Positions 15,966-22,315 are shown, counted from the stretch's first letter. The stretch: 22,453 bases of DNA from JAZDFH01 sp043808035 (GCA_043808035.1 JAZDFH010000041.1:1-22453), one strand, 5' to 3'. Notes: generated from the letters alone by a model not told the origin. Program-made: numbers and translations.

Positions 15966-16187
15966 TTACCGTATCACTTCAAATACCTTTTTTTTAGAGG
16001 TCCTTCCCGCTACAAAACGTATGCATGAAAATGAAACATCAAAATGTCGGGCAAGGGCTTCTACAATTGCAAAATTTGCTTTATCCTCTTTCGGAGGCGC
16101 TTTTACAAAGACAGAAAAAGTCGTTTCATCTATTTTGATAACTTTTTCTTCTTTCGCATTTGGTTTTGCATATACGGTAATCTTCAT
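15966..16187 (-). CDS. yggU: DUF167/YggU family protein
   Basis: This 73-residue member of the small conserved YggU/DUF167 family has the signature V-Y-A-K-P-N-A-K at the N-terminus, V-F-V-K-A-P-P-K-E-D-K-A-N in the middle and V-A-G-R-T-S-K-K-K near the end. The molecular function is unknown; the fold is a small alpha/beta domain. Its ATG overlaps the tsaC stop by four bases (ATGA), so it is translationally coupled to tsaC. Confidence 0.9.
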   Translation of the reverse strand: MKITVYAKPNAKEEKVIKIDETTFSVFVKAPPKEDKANFAIVEALARHFDVSFSCIRFVAGRTSKKKVFEVIR

Positions 16188-16780
16188 AAGTCAGTGTTAT
16201 TTTTCACTTTTATTGTCCCTTGTCGCAATACGATAACTTTCCCATTTTGCAACGTAACGACTGTTGAAGGCTCCCCCTGTAACCGACGTCCCGCAGAAAC
16301 ATAAAAATCGACTGTCTTACCAAAATATTTTTTTGCTTCTGTAATAGTCGCGGCTGGGATAAAGCCTTCAAAATTCGCACTCGGAGCAACAAGAGGCCCC
16401 GTTTTTCCTATAAGAGAACGTAACCACTTAGGGTTAGGAATTCTGAACGCAAGCGTCTTTGTTCCTCTATGTACATATTCATACTTTTTATACGGACAAG
16501 GTAAAATAACACTTATCTCCCCCGGCCATACCGTCTTTAAAAACCTCCTTTCCGATTCAGTAATGCGAACATTAAAGTGTCTCAAACTCTTAATATCATC
16601 GAGAAGAATAATGAAGGGTTTATGTAATCTTCTTTTCCTAACAACATACACCCGTTCAATAGTGTTGGGTAATAATGCCGATCCAACAATCCCATAAATA
16701 GTATCAGTCGGTAACACTCCTATGCCCCCTTCTCGAATTTTTTGTATAATACATTGATATATATTTCCCTTAATCTCCAT
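16184..16780 (-). CDS. tsaC: Threonylcarbamoyl-AMP synthase (Sua5/YciO/YrdC)
   Basis: This enzyme makes threonylcarbamoyl-AMP from threonine, bicarbonate and ATP for the universal t6A37 modification of ANN-decoding tRNAs. The 198 residues match the single-domain TsaC/YrdC form rather than longer Sua5. Visible markers are P-T-D-T-I-Y-G-I (24-31), the K-R-R-L-H-K-P-F basic motif, W-P-G-E-I-S-V-I-L, the R-I-P-N-P segment and P-S-A-N-F. A YciO-type paralogue cannot be fully excluded. A 38-bp perfect palindrome lies 20 bases upstream of its ATG and contains a -10-like TATACT. Confidence 0.92.
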   Translation of the reverse strand: MEIKGNIYQCIIQKIREGGIGVLPTDTIYGIVGSALLPNTIERVYVVRKRRLHKPFIILLDDIKSLRHFNVRITESERRFLKTVWPGEISVILPCPYKKYEYVHRGTKTLAFRIPNPKWLRSLIGKTGPLVAPSANFEGFIPAATITEAKKYFGKTVDFYVSAGRRLQGEPSTVVTLQNGKVIVLRQGTIKVKNNTDL

Positions 16781-16800
16781 AATAACTGTAAAAATTTATC

Positions 16801-16838
16801 TACTATACTGAAAACGCGATCGCGTTTTCAGTATAGTA
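16801..16838. repeat. 38-bp perfect palindrome upstream of tsaC
   Basis: The two 19-base halves (16801-16819 and 16820-16838) are exact reverse complements with no central spacer; the centre is GCGATCGC. As RNA it would form a stem of about 17 bp with a 4-base loop. It lies between the nth stop and the tsaC start. TATACT occurs in each arm, one per strand; the minus-strand copy (16830-16835) is placed as a possible tsaC -10. No T-tract follows directly in the minus direction, so a simple terminator is not an ideal description. Confidence 0.85.
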
Positions 16839-16875
16839 ATTATTATCTATTTTGTTTGCCGATTGAATCTTTTGC

Positions 16876-17520
16876 TCATGATGCTGGATATAAATCTGAA
16901 AGTGGTTCATTTTTACAGTCTCTTTTTCTTGCAGGTGAATACATCCTGCCATATTCTATCAATAAATAAGGGAAATGAAACCATTCCTTTTGGGGCACCA
17001 CTTCCATTAAATCTTGTTCAATTTTATTTGGATTATGTCCGTCCGTTAAATCAAACTTTTGAGCAAGTCTACTCACATGAGTATCAACCGCTATTCCCTC
17101 AACAACTCCATAGGCGTTTCCGAGCACTATATTCGCCGTTTTGCGTGCAATCCCCGGTAAAGTCAAAAGATCTCCCATTGTATTAGGCACTATACCGTTA
17201 TATTCTTTCTCGATACGAATTGCTGTCTCTAGAATATGTTTTGATTTATTTCGATAAAAACCAGTTGATCGAACATCCTGCTCAAATTCACAGCTATCGG
17301 CAGTGACATATTCGTTAAATGTTTTATATTTCCTAAAAAGATTTTTGGTAACTTCATTAACCTTTTTATCAGTACACTGTGCCGATAAAATAACTGCCAC
17401 TACAAGTTCCCATGTAGTGGTATAATTGAGCGCAATTTTCGCACGAGGAAACATTTTTTTTAAACGAGGGAGTATTGCACAAACTCTTATTTTTCTCTCT
17501 TGTAGCTTTTTCTCGTCCAT
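16876..17520 (-). CDS. nth: Endonuclease III lacking the Fe-S ligands
   Basis: This HhH-GPD DNA glycosylase/AP lyase removes oxidised pyrimidines in base-excision repair. The 214 residues include S-A-Q-C-T-D, the helix-hairpin-helix L-P-G-I-A-R-K127-T-A-N with the catalytic lysine, and the catalytic Asp146 in V-D-T-H-V-S-R. The C-terminus aligns without gaps to the usual C-x6-C-x2-C-x5-C cluster loop, but the positions read S195, C202, E205, Y211. Only one ligand remains and no 4Fe-4S cluster can form there. It starts 4 bases after the mutY-like stop, so the two glycosylases are co-transcribed. Confidence 0.92.
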   Translation of the reverse strand: MDEKKLQERKIRVCAILPRLKKMFPRAKIALNYTTTWELVVAVILSAQCTDKKVNEVTKNLFRKYKTFNEYVTADSCEFEQDVRSTGFYRNKSKHILETAIRIEKEYNGIVPNTMGDLLTLPGIARKTANIVLGNAYGVVEGIAVDTHVSRLAQKFDLTDGHNPNKIEQDLMEVVPQKEWFHFPYLLIEYGRMYSPARKRDCKNEPLSDLYPAS

Positions 17521-17523
17521 ATT

Positions 17524-18339
17524 TTACACTTTATACAGCATTCCTTTCTTTATAATCATACCCTCTTTTTCAAGTTCTTTCAGATTTTTCTGCACAATAT
17601 ATCTATCCTTTTTTATAATGGATAATAATTTCTCTTCAGAACATGCAGCATGTGTTAATGCCCTCAAAATCGCCCCTCGTAATTGTCGATTCGAGCCCTC
17701 AAAAACAGTCGGTTTAACATAGTGTTTACTTCTTATGTTTACATTTCCTTCCGTATTTTTTAAAAAAACACCATAGTCCATCAATGCGGAATACCATTCT
17801 CGAGGTCTTTTGGTATCAAGCATCTTTTCAACATACGACATGATCTCTCTATCAGTAACATTGTTGCGATCTTTAAAAAAGAAATAAAGAAAAACTGTTC
17901 TGATATTGGTTTCAATGAAAACAGTCGGTCTATTGAATGCAAAAACGGATATTGAGGCAGCTGTTGCAGAACCTATACCCGGAAGACTTTTTAATACCTC
18001 CGTGTCATCAGGTAATTCCCCTTGATACTCTGATATTATTCTTTTCGCGCTTTCCCACATATACTTTGCCCGCCGATTATACCCAAGACCCATCCATACC
18101 TTTAGTACGGAAGAAAACCGTGCTCGCGAAAGTGTTTCGAAGTCAGGAAACCGAGTAATAAATTTATTATACGGAACAATCACTTGATCTGTCTGTGTCT
18201 GTTGTAACATGATTTCCGATACAAAAATATGATATGGGATACGTGTCCCTCTCCACGGGAACGTTCTTTTATGAACACAGTAATATCCCCAAATAACAGA
18301 ACGAATTTTTTGTATCCTTGCTTTTGTAATATTTCTAAT
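17524..18339 (-). CDS. mutY: MutY-like adenine glycosylase, non-canonical start
   Basis: This HhH-GPD glycosylase is related to MutY, which removes A opposite 8-oxoG. The first ATG in frame (18210) would start at M-L-Q-Q-T-Q, yet the open frame upstream clearly continues the family: W-G-Y-Y (18291-18280), F-P-W-R-G-T-R-I-P-Y, then V-S-E-I with the catalytic Glu (codon at 18216). No ATG, GTG or TTG lies between the stop at 18360 and 18210; ATT codons at 18339, 18330 or 18306 are possible starts, and 18339 is used here provisionally. Other features are the HhH L-P-G-I-G-S-A-T-A, Glu at the usual catalytic Asp position (F-I-E-T-N-I-R), no Fe-S cysteines, and a winged-helix-like tail instead of the MutY NUDIX-like domain. 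It sits between the DUF5652 gene and nth. Confidence 0.8.
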   Translation of the reverse strand: MRNITKARIQKIRSVIWGYYCVHKRTFPWRGTRIPYHIFVSEIMLQQTQTDQVIVPYNKFITRFPDFETLSRARFSSVLKVWMGLGYNRRAKYMWESAKRIISEYQGELPDDTEVLKSLPGIGSATAASISVFAFNRPTVFIETNIRTVFLYFFFKDRNNVTDREIMSYVEKMLDTKRPREWYSALMDYGVFLKNTEGNVNIRSKHYVKPTVFEGSNRQLRGAILRALTHAACSEEKLLSIIKKDRYIVQKNLKELEKEGMIIKKGMLYKV

Positions 18340-18370
18340 AAAAAAACTTTTTTTATATCAATACCGCTGT

Positions 18371-18376
18371 CTCCTT
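18371..18376 (-). promoter_or_regulatory. Orphan Shine-Dalgarno upstream of the mutY frame
   Basis: AAGGAG directly follows and overlaps the DUF5652 stop. At ideal distance (8 bases) lies only an ATT (18362), which is out of frame with mutY by one base. An A7 run (18348-18354) and a T7 run (18340-18346) lie between them. One added A in the first run would fuse ATT-GAT-ATA into the mutY frame. Confidence 0.5.
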
Positions 18377-18600
18377 CAACGCTTTATAACCTCTTTAGAT
18401 TGTTTTTTGGTCCGTTCGCTAAAAAAAAGTAGGTACAATATAGAAAAAATACCCGCTGAATTAATACAAAGTATCGCTATAAACCATCCTTTTTCGCTCC
18501 TTTGAGAAGCCTTCCATAAAGCAAAACCTTTCCATATCATTTCCCAAATAGCCACTAGAAGAAATAACCCAAAATTTTGATCCATCATAGATGTCGGCAT
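18376..18600 (-). CDS. DUF5652-like small membrane protein
   Basis: This 74-residue protein has two hydrophobic segments (about 10-27 and 39-60) joined by a basic loop. It carries the pattern W-E-M-I-W-K-G-x-A-L-W-K-A followed by K-G-W-F-I-A-I-L-C-I-N-x-x-G-I and Y-L-L-F-F, which matches what I know of the DUF5652 family of small proteins common in Patescibacteria. The function is unknown. It heads the unit with mutY-like and nth. The start at 18600 has no SD, and M5 or M6 are alternatives. A promoter candidate is at 18627-18656. Confidence 0.75.
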   Translation of the reverse strand: MPTSMMDQNFGLFLLVAIWEMIWKGFALWKASQRSEKGWFIAILCINSAGIFSILYLLFFSERTKKQSKEVIKR

Positions 18601-18626
18601 ATATTTATATATCTTTTTTTCTTTAT

Positions 18627-18656
18627 AGTATAACTACCTTCAACACAATTTAGCAA
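18627..18656 (-). promoter_or_regulatory. Candidate promoter of the DUF5652-mutY-nth unit
   Basis: On the minus strand TTGCTA (18651-18656) and TATACT (18627-18632) are 18 bases apart. The -35 lies inside the last codons of the upstream DUF2103-like gene. A start near 18620 gives a leader of about 20 bases. Confidence 0.5.
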
Positions 18657-18948
18657 TCTTTTCATGCCAAATACAAATAATATGTTTTTCAACTATTTCA
18701 AAAAAAACAGTATATATAAAAAGTTTTTGAGTTGCATTAACGCCCCTAACCGTCAATCGCATCCCCGCAGGAATGGACACACACTTTATACGTCTGTGCC
18801 CTACGTGAATAGGCGTAATAACACCGATTATAATTTTTTTTACCTCCTGTATCTCTTTTAAAGCCTCAATAAGCAGAACAACTTCAGGGATAACCGTTGA
18901 ATGACTATCTCCTATTTTATGCCCTCCAAAGAGTCCTTTTTTTGGCAT
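18640..18948 (-). CDS. DUF2103-like predicted metal-binding protein
   Basis: This 102-residue protein has G-D-S-H-S-T-V-I-P near the N-terminus (about 12-20), then I-I-I-G-V-I-T-P-I-H-V-G-H-R-R and V-S-I-P-A-G-M-R-L-T-V-R-G. This layout resembles the DUF2103 family (H-S-T-x-I-P, G-V-I and a basic strand), annotated as predicted metal-binding; the assignment is from memory and moderate. The tail has additional His and Cys residues, H86, H93 and the terminal C102. It starts 3 bases after the 60-residue membrane protein stop. Confidence 0.6.
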   Translation of the reverse strand: MPKKGLFGGHKIGDSHSTVIPEVVLLIEALKEIQEVKKIIIGVITPIHVGHRRIKCVSIPAGMRLTVRGVNATQKLFIYTVFFEIVEKHIICIWHEKIAKLC

Positions 18949-18951
18949 ATA

Positions 18952-19134
18952 TTAACCAGATCTGGCCCATGCATATCCGACAAAAATAAGCGCTATACCC
19001 AATGCAGACATGCGTACCCAATCCGTAGGTTCCAGTAAAAGACCGAGAATAGGCACTGCAATCAACAATACTCCTGCGATAACAAGTACTTCACCAAGAT
19101 TATCTTCAATAAATGCTTTTATTTTCTTAAACAT
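18952..19134 (-). CDS. Small two-helix membrane protein, 60 aa
   Basis: This 60-residue protein has a charged start (K-K-I-K-x-F-I-E-D), hydrophobic segment 1 (about 14-34), a short polar turn E-P-T-D-W-V-R and hydrophobic segment 2 (about 41-56). The family is not recognised; similar tiny membrane proteins are frequent in this lineage. It is tightly followed by the DUF2103-like gene. A perfect AAAGGAGGTGA SD (19161-19171) lies 26 bases upstream, too far for the ATG at 19134. An 8-codon leader frame from 19145 overlaps this start. Confidence 0.6.
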   Translation of the reverse strand: MFKKIKAFIEDNLGEVLVIAGVLLIAVPILGLLLEPTDWVRMSALGIALIFVGYAWARSG

Positions 19135-19160
19135 ATATGATTCATCAATATATTAATATT

Positions 19161-19171
19161 TCACCTCCTTT
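19161..19171 (-). promoter_or_regulatory. Perfect Shine-Dalgarno, distant from the annotated start
   Basis: AAAGGAGGTGA is complementary to the 16S 3' end over its whole length. The nearest ATG (19145) is 15 bases downstream and opens only an 8-residue frame (M-N-H-I-C-L-R-K). The 60-residue gene starts 26 bases downstream in a different frame. The site could load ribosomes for the leader peptide, which then re-initiate. Confidence 0.45.
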
Positions 19172-19196
19172 ACAGCATACTATCCTTTCTGTACAC

Positions 19197-19226
19197 AGTA
19201 TAAATAAAACATATCGTTTTATACAA
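19197..19226 (-). promoter_or_regulatory. Candidate promoter with spacer palindrome
   Basis: On the minus strand TTGTAT (19221-19226) and TATACT (19197-19202) are 18 bases apart. Inside the spacer and part of the -35, ATAAAAC (19204-19210) and GTTTTAT (19216-19222) form a 7-bp inverted repeat. That could be an operator, or a weak AU-rich terminator for the pspC-like gene upstream. Confidence 0.42.
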
Positions 19227-19233
19227 GATGGTA

Positions 19234-19458
19234 TTATTGGCTGTCAGAAGAAATAATAACAGGTTCTGATTTCGCTCTCTTCGGAATAACAATCATCGCC
19301 AAAGTATAGGCGATAACAGCCGGAATAAAACCTGTAAAAACCATAACAACCACCCATACAACACGGAGGGCAACAGGATCAACGTCAAAATATTCTCCAA
19401 TCCCCCCAATAACTCCTGCAAAAACCTTATTTGTACCACTACGATATAACCGTTTCAT
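19234..19458 (-). CDS. PspC-domain membrane protein
   Basis: This 74-residue protein has a single PspC domain: M-K-R-L-Y-R-S-G-T-N-K-V-F-A-G-V-I-G-G-I-G-E-Y-F-D-V-D-P, then a hydrophobic segment (about 32-60) ending in V-I-P. PspC-type proteins sense or transmit envelope stress in other bacteria. The start is set at 19458 because the PspC signature begins there; the open frame extends to 19554 but that part overlaps the response-regulator gene and is not family sequence. It begins 4 bases after that gene's stop, so they are probably co-translated. Confidence 0.87.
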   Translation of the reverse strand: MKRLYRSGTNKVFAGVIGGIGEYFDVDPVALRVVWVVVMVFTGFIPAVIAYTLAMIVIPKRAKSEPVIISSDSQ

Positions 19459-19462
19459 TGTT

Positions 19463-20065
19463 TTAAAAATTCTTTTTACATAACGGACATATAAAATGCG
19501 CTGAAAAATAATGTCCTTCTTCTTTCTCTTTCTTGTCATCCGCTGATAAAGCAAGTACTAACTCCTCATTACATGTCGGGCAACGAAATAATGTCGTCAG
19601 GTTAATATCTCTTTGTAGTCTCGCAGCATCACCTTTTCGTTCATATATCATTACATGATAGGTCTCTGAACTCAATTCAGAAGCTTTACGCCCGATAAGA
19701 AGTCTGATCTTTTCAATAACTTCTCGTGGTGTTTGGTATCCTTTGACCAAATAGTCATTAGCTCCAATATGAAGAGCTCCCTTAATGTCATCATCTTTCC
19801 CTGAAACGGAAAAAACAATAATAGGAATTTCTTTTGTTTCTTTACTTAACCGCAAGTCCCGAATAACATCAAGTCCATGTTTTTTCGGCAGAAGCATCTC
19901 CATAAGAATTAAGTCGGGGACTTTTTTCTTTGCGAGTAAAAAACCCATTTCACCATCCATTGCACGCAACAAACCATAATTCTCGGCTTTTAAAAGCGTA
20001 CCATACATACGTTGATACCGCGCCGAGTCCTCAATAAATAATATTGTCCCTTTTTCCTCTGCCAT
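19463..20065 (-). CDS. Receiver-domain protein with Glu56 and C-terminal zinc ribbon
   Basis: This 200-residue response-regulator-like protein has a CheY-type receiver (about 6-125) that keeps the acidic pair E12-D13, the Ser in V-F-S-V-S-G and the Lys in Y-L-V-K-G. The phospho-acceptor Asp is Glu56 (L-I-L-M-E-M-L-L-P; codon GAG), a change that mimics phosphorylation in some regulators. After a helical linker it ends in a zinc ribbon with C162-x2-C165 and C193-x2-C196 instead of a known DNA-binding output. It starts 25 bases after the CAP-protein gene and is followed by the PspC gene. The output function is unknown; binding of nucleic acid or protein by the ribbon is a guess. Confidence 0.88.
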   Translation of the reverse strand: MAEEKGTILFIEDSARYQRMYGTLLKAENYGLLRAMDGEMGFLLAKKKVPDLILMEMLLPKKHGLDVIRDLRLSKETKEIPIIVFSVSGKDDDIKGALHIGANDYLVKGYQTPREVIEKIRLLIGRKASELSSETYHVMIYERKGDAARLQRDINLTTLFRCPTCNEELVLALSADDKKEKEEGHYFSAHFICPLCKKNF

Positions 20066-20090
20066 AATTATTTTTAGTGTACTACAGCTC

Positions 20091-21374
20091 TTACGGATAG
20101 AAAAGTATATGTGTCGTTATAATATAGTCGTTCACCTGAGCAACCCCCATACCACCTCGTGTAAATCCATCTCTCAGTAAATTTTCTCTATGCCCTGGAG
20201 AATTCATCCATCCTTCCACTACTTCCGTTGCAACATCATCCATGGTTTTCCACTCTTTATTCACCCAATCAACTGGTGGAACAATCTGTACGGCACTTTT
20301 TGAAGCCTGCAAAATTTCTTGATACGACGCATAAGCAGCATCCATGTCATACCAATGTCCTGATGAGAATCTATCTACTACAGGACAATCTATTGGTTCA
20401 TCTCCGGCTGGATATCTATATACAAGATTTTTAACAACAGGAACCATGGCAATATTTTCTCCAACCGATTGATACGAAATACCACGTTTTTGCATCCTAT
20501 TGCCTGCTGTAAAACCAAATAAGAAGCCTTCATGTCGAATCAAGGGATAATGACATCGACGGGCAGGATCCGTAATTTCTTCATTATCATGAGCTTGATC
20601 AATGCTGTGTTCACGAGCAACTGCTGCCACATGCTCATCCCAAACCAAAGGCTTCTTGCCATATAACACTCTTCGCTCATTGACCTTTTCATGAATACTC
20701 GTTGCAAGTTGAAAAACATCATATATTGGTGCTTTGTTTATAGTATAAATGGCACTGCTTACCACAGGGAGTTGTACTCTATCGTCAGAGTCCTGTGAAT
20801 CAGTTTCTTGGGTTTGAGGTAACGACGATACTTCCTGTTTTTCTTCTACCTGTTTTTGCTGCTCTTCTGGTGCTGTGGTTGGGATAGGCGACAGTGCCAC
20901 TTCGTCACTACTGGAGATTTTTTCTTTTTTATTCAGCTGTTCCCTTGTTTGTGCATCAACTATTCCTGTCTCTGATAACCCGGATTGCTTTTGAAACTGC
21001 TTTACTGCATTTTCAGTGAGCGTACCATAATATCCTGTAACAAGCCCTGAAGGGTAAACATCTACATCATAAGAAAGAAACTCTTGAAGCTCCGAGACTT
21101 CTTCTCCTTGAGATCCATAGTGTAGGTCAGAAACAAATTGGAAATCTTGTTTTTGCTTCGTTTCTTGAGCAGCTTTTAAGACTTGTTCTGCCTGCTTCTG
21201 CAGTTCTAAAAATTGTTTAAGAATCTCTTGTAAATAAACTTTTAATGCAGAAATAACTGATGCTGGTTGTAACAATAACGTATCTGCATACACCGGACGG
21301 CTGCATTGAAAAACTATTCCTATTAGGAAAATAGTTATAAGTAAAAATTGAGACACCCTTTTTTTCATATACAA
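20091..21374 (-). CDS. Secreted CAP/SCP-domain protein with peptidoglycan-binding domain
   Basis: This 427-residue exported protein has a signal peptide (about 1-30, with M3 an alternative start) and a Gln/Lys-rich coiled coil (about 40-77). A PG_binding_1 domain follows (about 83-150: L-x-x-G-S-Q-G-E-E-V-x-x-L-Q-x-F-L and G-Y-Y-G-x-x-T-E-N-A-V-K-x-F-Q), then a low-complexity Glu/Gln/Ser linker (about 152-205). The C-terminal CAP domain (about 222-427) has V-A-R-E-H-S, S-V-G-E-N-I-A and W-M-N-S-P-G-H-R-E-N-L-L, with a longer insert than usual between the two halves. It is likely a wall-associated factor; its enzymatic role is unknown. It lies 6 bases after lepB, which could process it. Confidence 0.9.
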   Translation of the reverse strand: MYMKKRVSQFLLITIFLIGIVFQCSRPVYADTLLLQPASVISALKVYLQEILKQFLELQKQAEQVLKAAQETKQKQDFQFVSDLHYGSQGEEVSELQEFLSYDVDVYPSGLVTGYYGTLTENAVKQFQKQSGLSETGIVDAQTREQLNKKEKISSSDEVALSPIPTTAPEEQQKQVEEKQEVSSLPQTQETDSQDSDDRVQLPVVSSAIYTINKAPIYDVFQLATSIHEKVNERRVLYGKKPLVWDEHVAAVAREHSIDQAHDNEEITDPARRCHYPLIRHEGFLFGFTAGNRMQKRGISYQSVGENIAMVPVVKNLVYRYPAGDEPIDCPVVDRFSSGHWYDMDAAYASYQEILQASKSAVQIVPPVDWVNKEWKTMDDVATEVVEGWMNSPGHRENLLRDGFTRGGMGVAQVNDYIITTHILFYP

Positions 21375-21380
21375 TCTATT

Positions 21381-22100
21381 CTATTTTTTAAATAAAATCC
21401 TTCCAACAATATCGCCTTTTTGCACCGGTCCAAAATGCCGAGAATCCCATCCCCTCACTCTATCATCACTCATAAGAAAATATCCATCATCTTTCAATGA
21501 AACTAAAACCGTTTCTTCCGGGGAGGAAGATACATATGGCTCTTGATATTCTTCATTATTGATAAATACTTTTCCATCTTTAATTTCAACAGTGTCAAAC
21601 GGTATCCCAACAACTCGATGAACATAATATTCATCAGACCCTTCACGATACCGCCATACAACGATATCTCCCCTCTTAAAAAACGCAGCTAGTCTATTAA
21701 TAAAAATTAATTCATTATTATGCAACGCTGGCGTCATCGAGTTGTCTTTAATCAAAAACGGTTGAGAAACATACATAAAAAATGGCTGCACTAAAACTGA
21801 CATAAATGTTAAGAAAATAATTACATTTATTGCATACATACTTAACGCTTCCTTCCATCCAACGTTATGTTGTTTCGTTAAAAAATATAGAAATACAGGG
21901 AATACTCCGATAGCCGCCCAAAACATAGATATAAACGAAAGCCCTGCACCAACCACAACAATAGCACTCATCAAAATAATAGCATGCCCAAAAGTAAAGT
22001 CTTTTACATGAAACTTTTTATATCGCGAAAGCAGATATAAAATAGTCGCACCAATTATAAAAAGAACCGTACATATAAGCAGTAATAAAGCAATTGTCAT
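21381..22100 (-). CDS. lepB: Signal peptidase I with Ser-His dyad
   Basis: This membrane-bound peptidase removes signal peptides from secreted proteins. The 239-residue protein has about four hydrophobic segments (1-25, 38-58, 60-76, 88-112), more than the one or two of most bacterial LepB proteins. The nucleophile Ser121 lies in D-N-S-M-T-P. The general-base position has His161 (Y-Y-V-H-R-V-V-G-I-P) instead of Lys, as in archaeal/ER Sec11 enzymes. The rest is of bacterial P-type: F-D-T-V-E-I, G-K-V-F-I-N-N-E and the box E-like S-D-D-R-V-R-G-W-D-S-R-H-F-G. It is the first gene of lepB-CAP-receiver-PspC, spaced by 6, 25 and 4 bases. Confidence 0.92.
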   Translation of the reverse strand: MTIALLLLICTVLFIIGATILYLLSRYKKFHVKDFTFGHAIILMSAIVVVGAGLSFISMFWAAIGVFPVFLYFLTKQHNVGWKEALSMYAINVIIFLTFMSVLVQPFFMYVSQPFLIKDNSMTPALHNNELIFINRLAAFFKRGDIVVWRYREGSDEYYVHRVVGIPFDTVEIKDGKVFINNEEYQEPYVSSSPEETVLVSLKDDGYFLMSDDRVRGWDSRHFGPVQKGDIVGRILFKK

Positions 22101-22185
22101 TTTATATTACACTATTTTCTTTAGATAACTATTATGTATGGTAACACAAATATAGGGGTATATTGAAGTACAAAGAAGAACCCGA

Positions 22186-22297
22186 AACGCAAAAGTAAAA
22201 ATCCGCCAGCTGGCGGAAAAATTGCAACTTAAAAATTAAAACTTCGTAGACACACACAAAGCGTCGATATAATTTTTGACTTTTGCGTTGCAATTTT
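22186..22297. repeat. Nested inverted repeats around a 16-bp palindrome
   Basis: The 215-base gap between lepB and the histidine kinase has layered symmetry. TCCGCCAGCTGGCGGA (22202-22217) is a perfect palindrome. A 17-base arm (22186-22202) is complementary to 22272-22289 apart from one inserted base. An 11-base arm (22218-22228) is complementary to 22287-22297. The GC-rich core contrasts with its AT-rich surroundings. It resembles a small intergenic repeat element or MITE-like unit. It may also terminate kinase transcripts. No gene is supportable in the gap. Confidence 0.65.
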
Positions 22298-22315
22298 GAA
22301 TTTTCAGTTTTGATT

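Noticed and set aside
16816..16823. GCGATCGC as a cyanobacterial HIP1 repeat
   Set aside because: It occurs once, as the centre of the larger palindrome; nothing else in the window suggests a cyanobacterium.
16863..17186. Plus-strand open frame of 107 codons
   Set aside because: It lies opposite nth, which has unmistakable catalytic motifs; its translation resembles no family.
18200..18362. Alternative -1 frame from the SD-positioned ATT toward mutY
   Set aside because: It gives a plausible-looking but unrelated peptide. The MutY-conserved residues are in the other frame, so it is treated only as part of the start-codon puzzle.
19459..19554. Upstream extension of the PspC gene
   Set aside because: The extra 32 residues overlap the receiver gene's zinc-ribbon codons and are not PspC sequence. 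The domain begins at the ATG at 19458.
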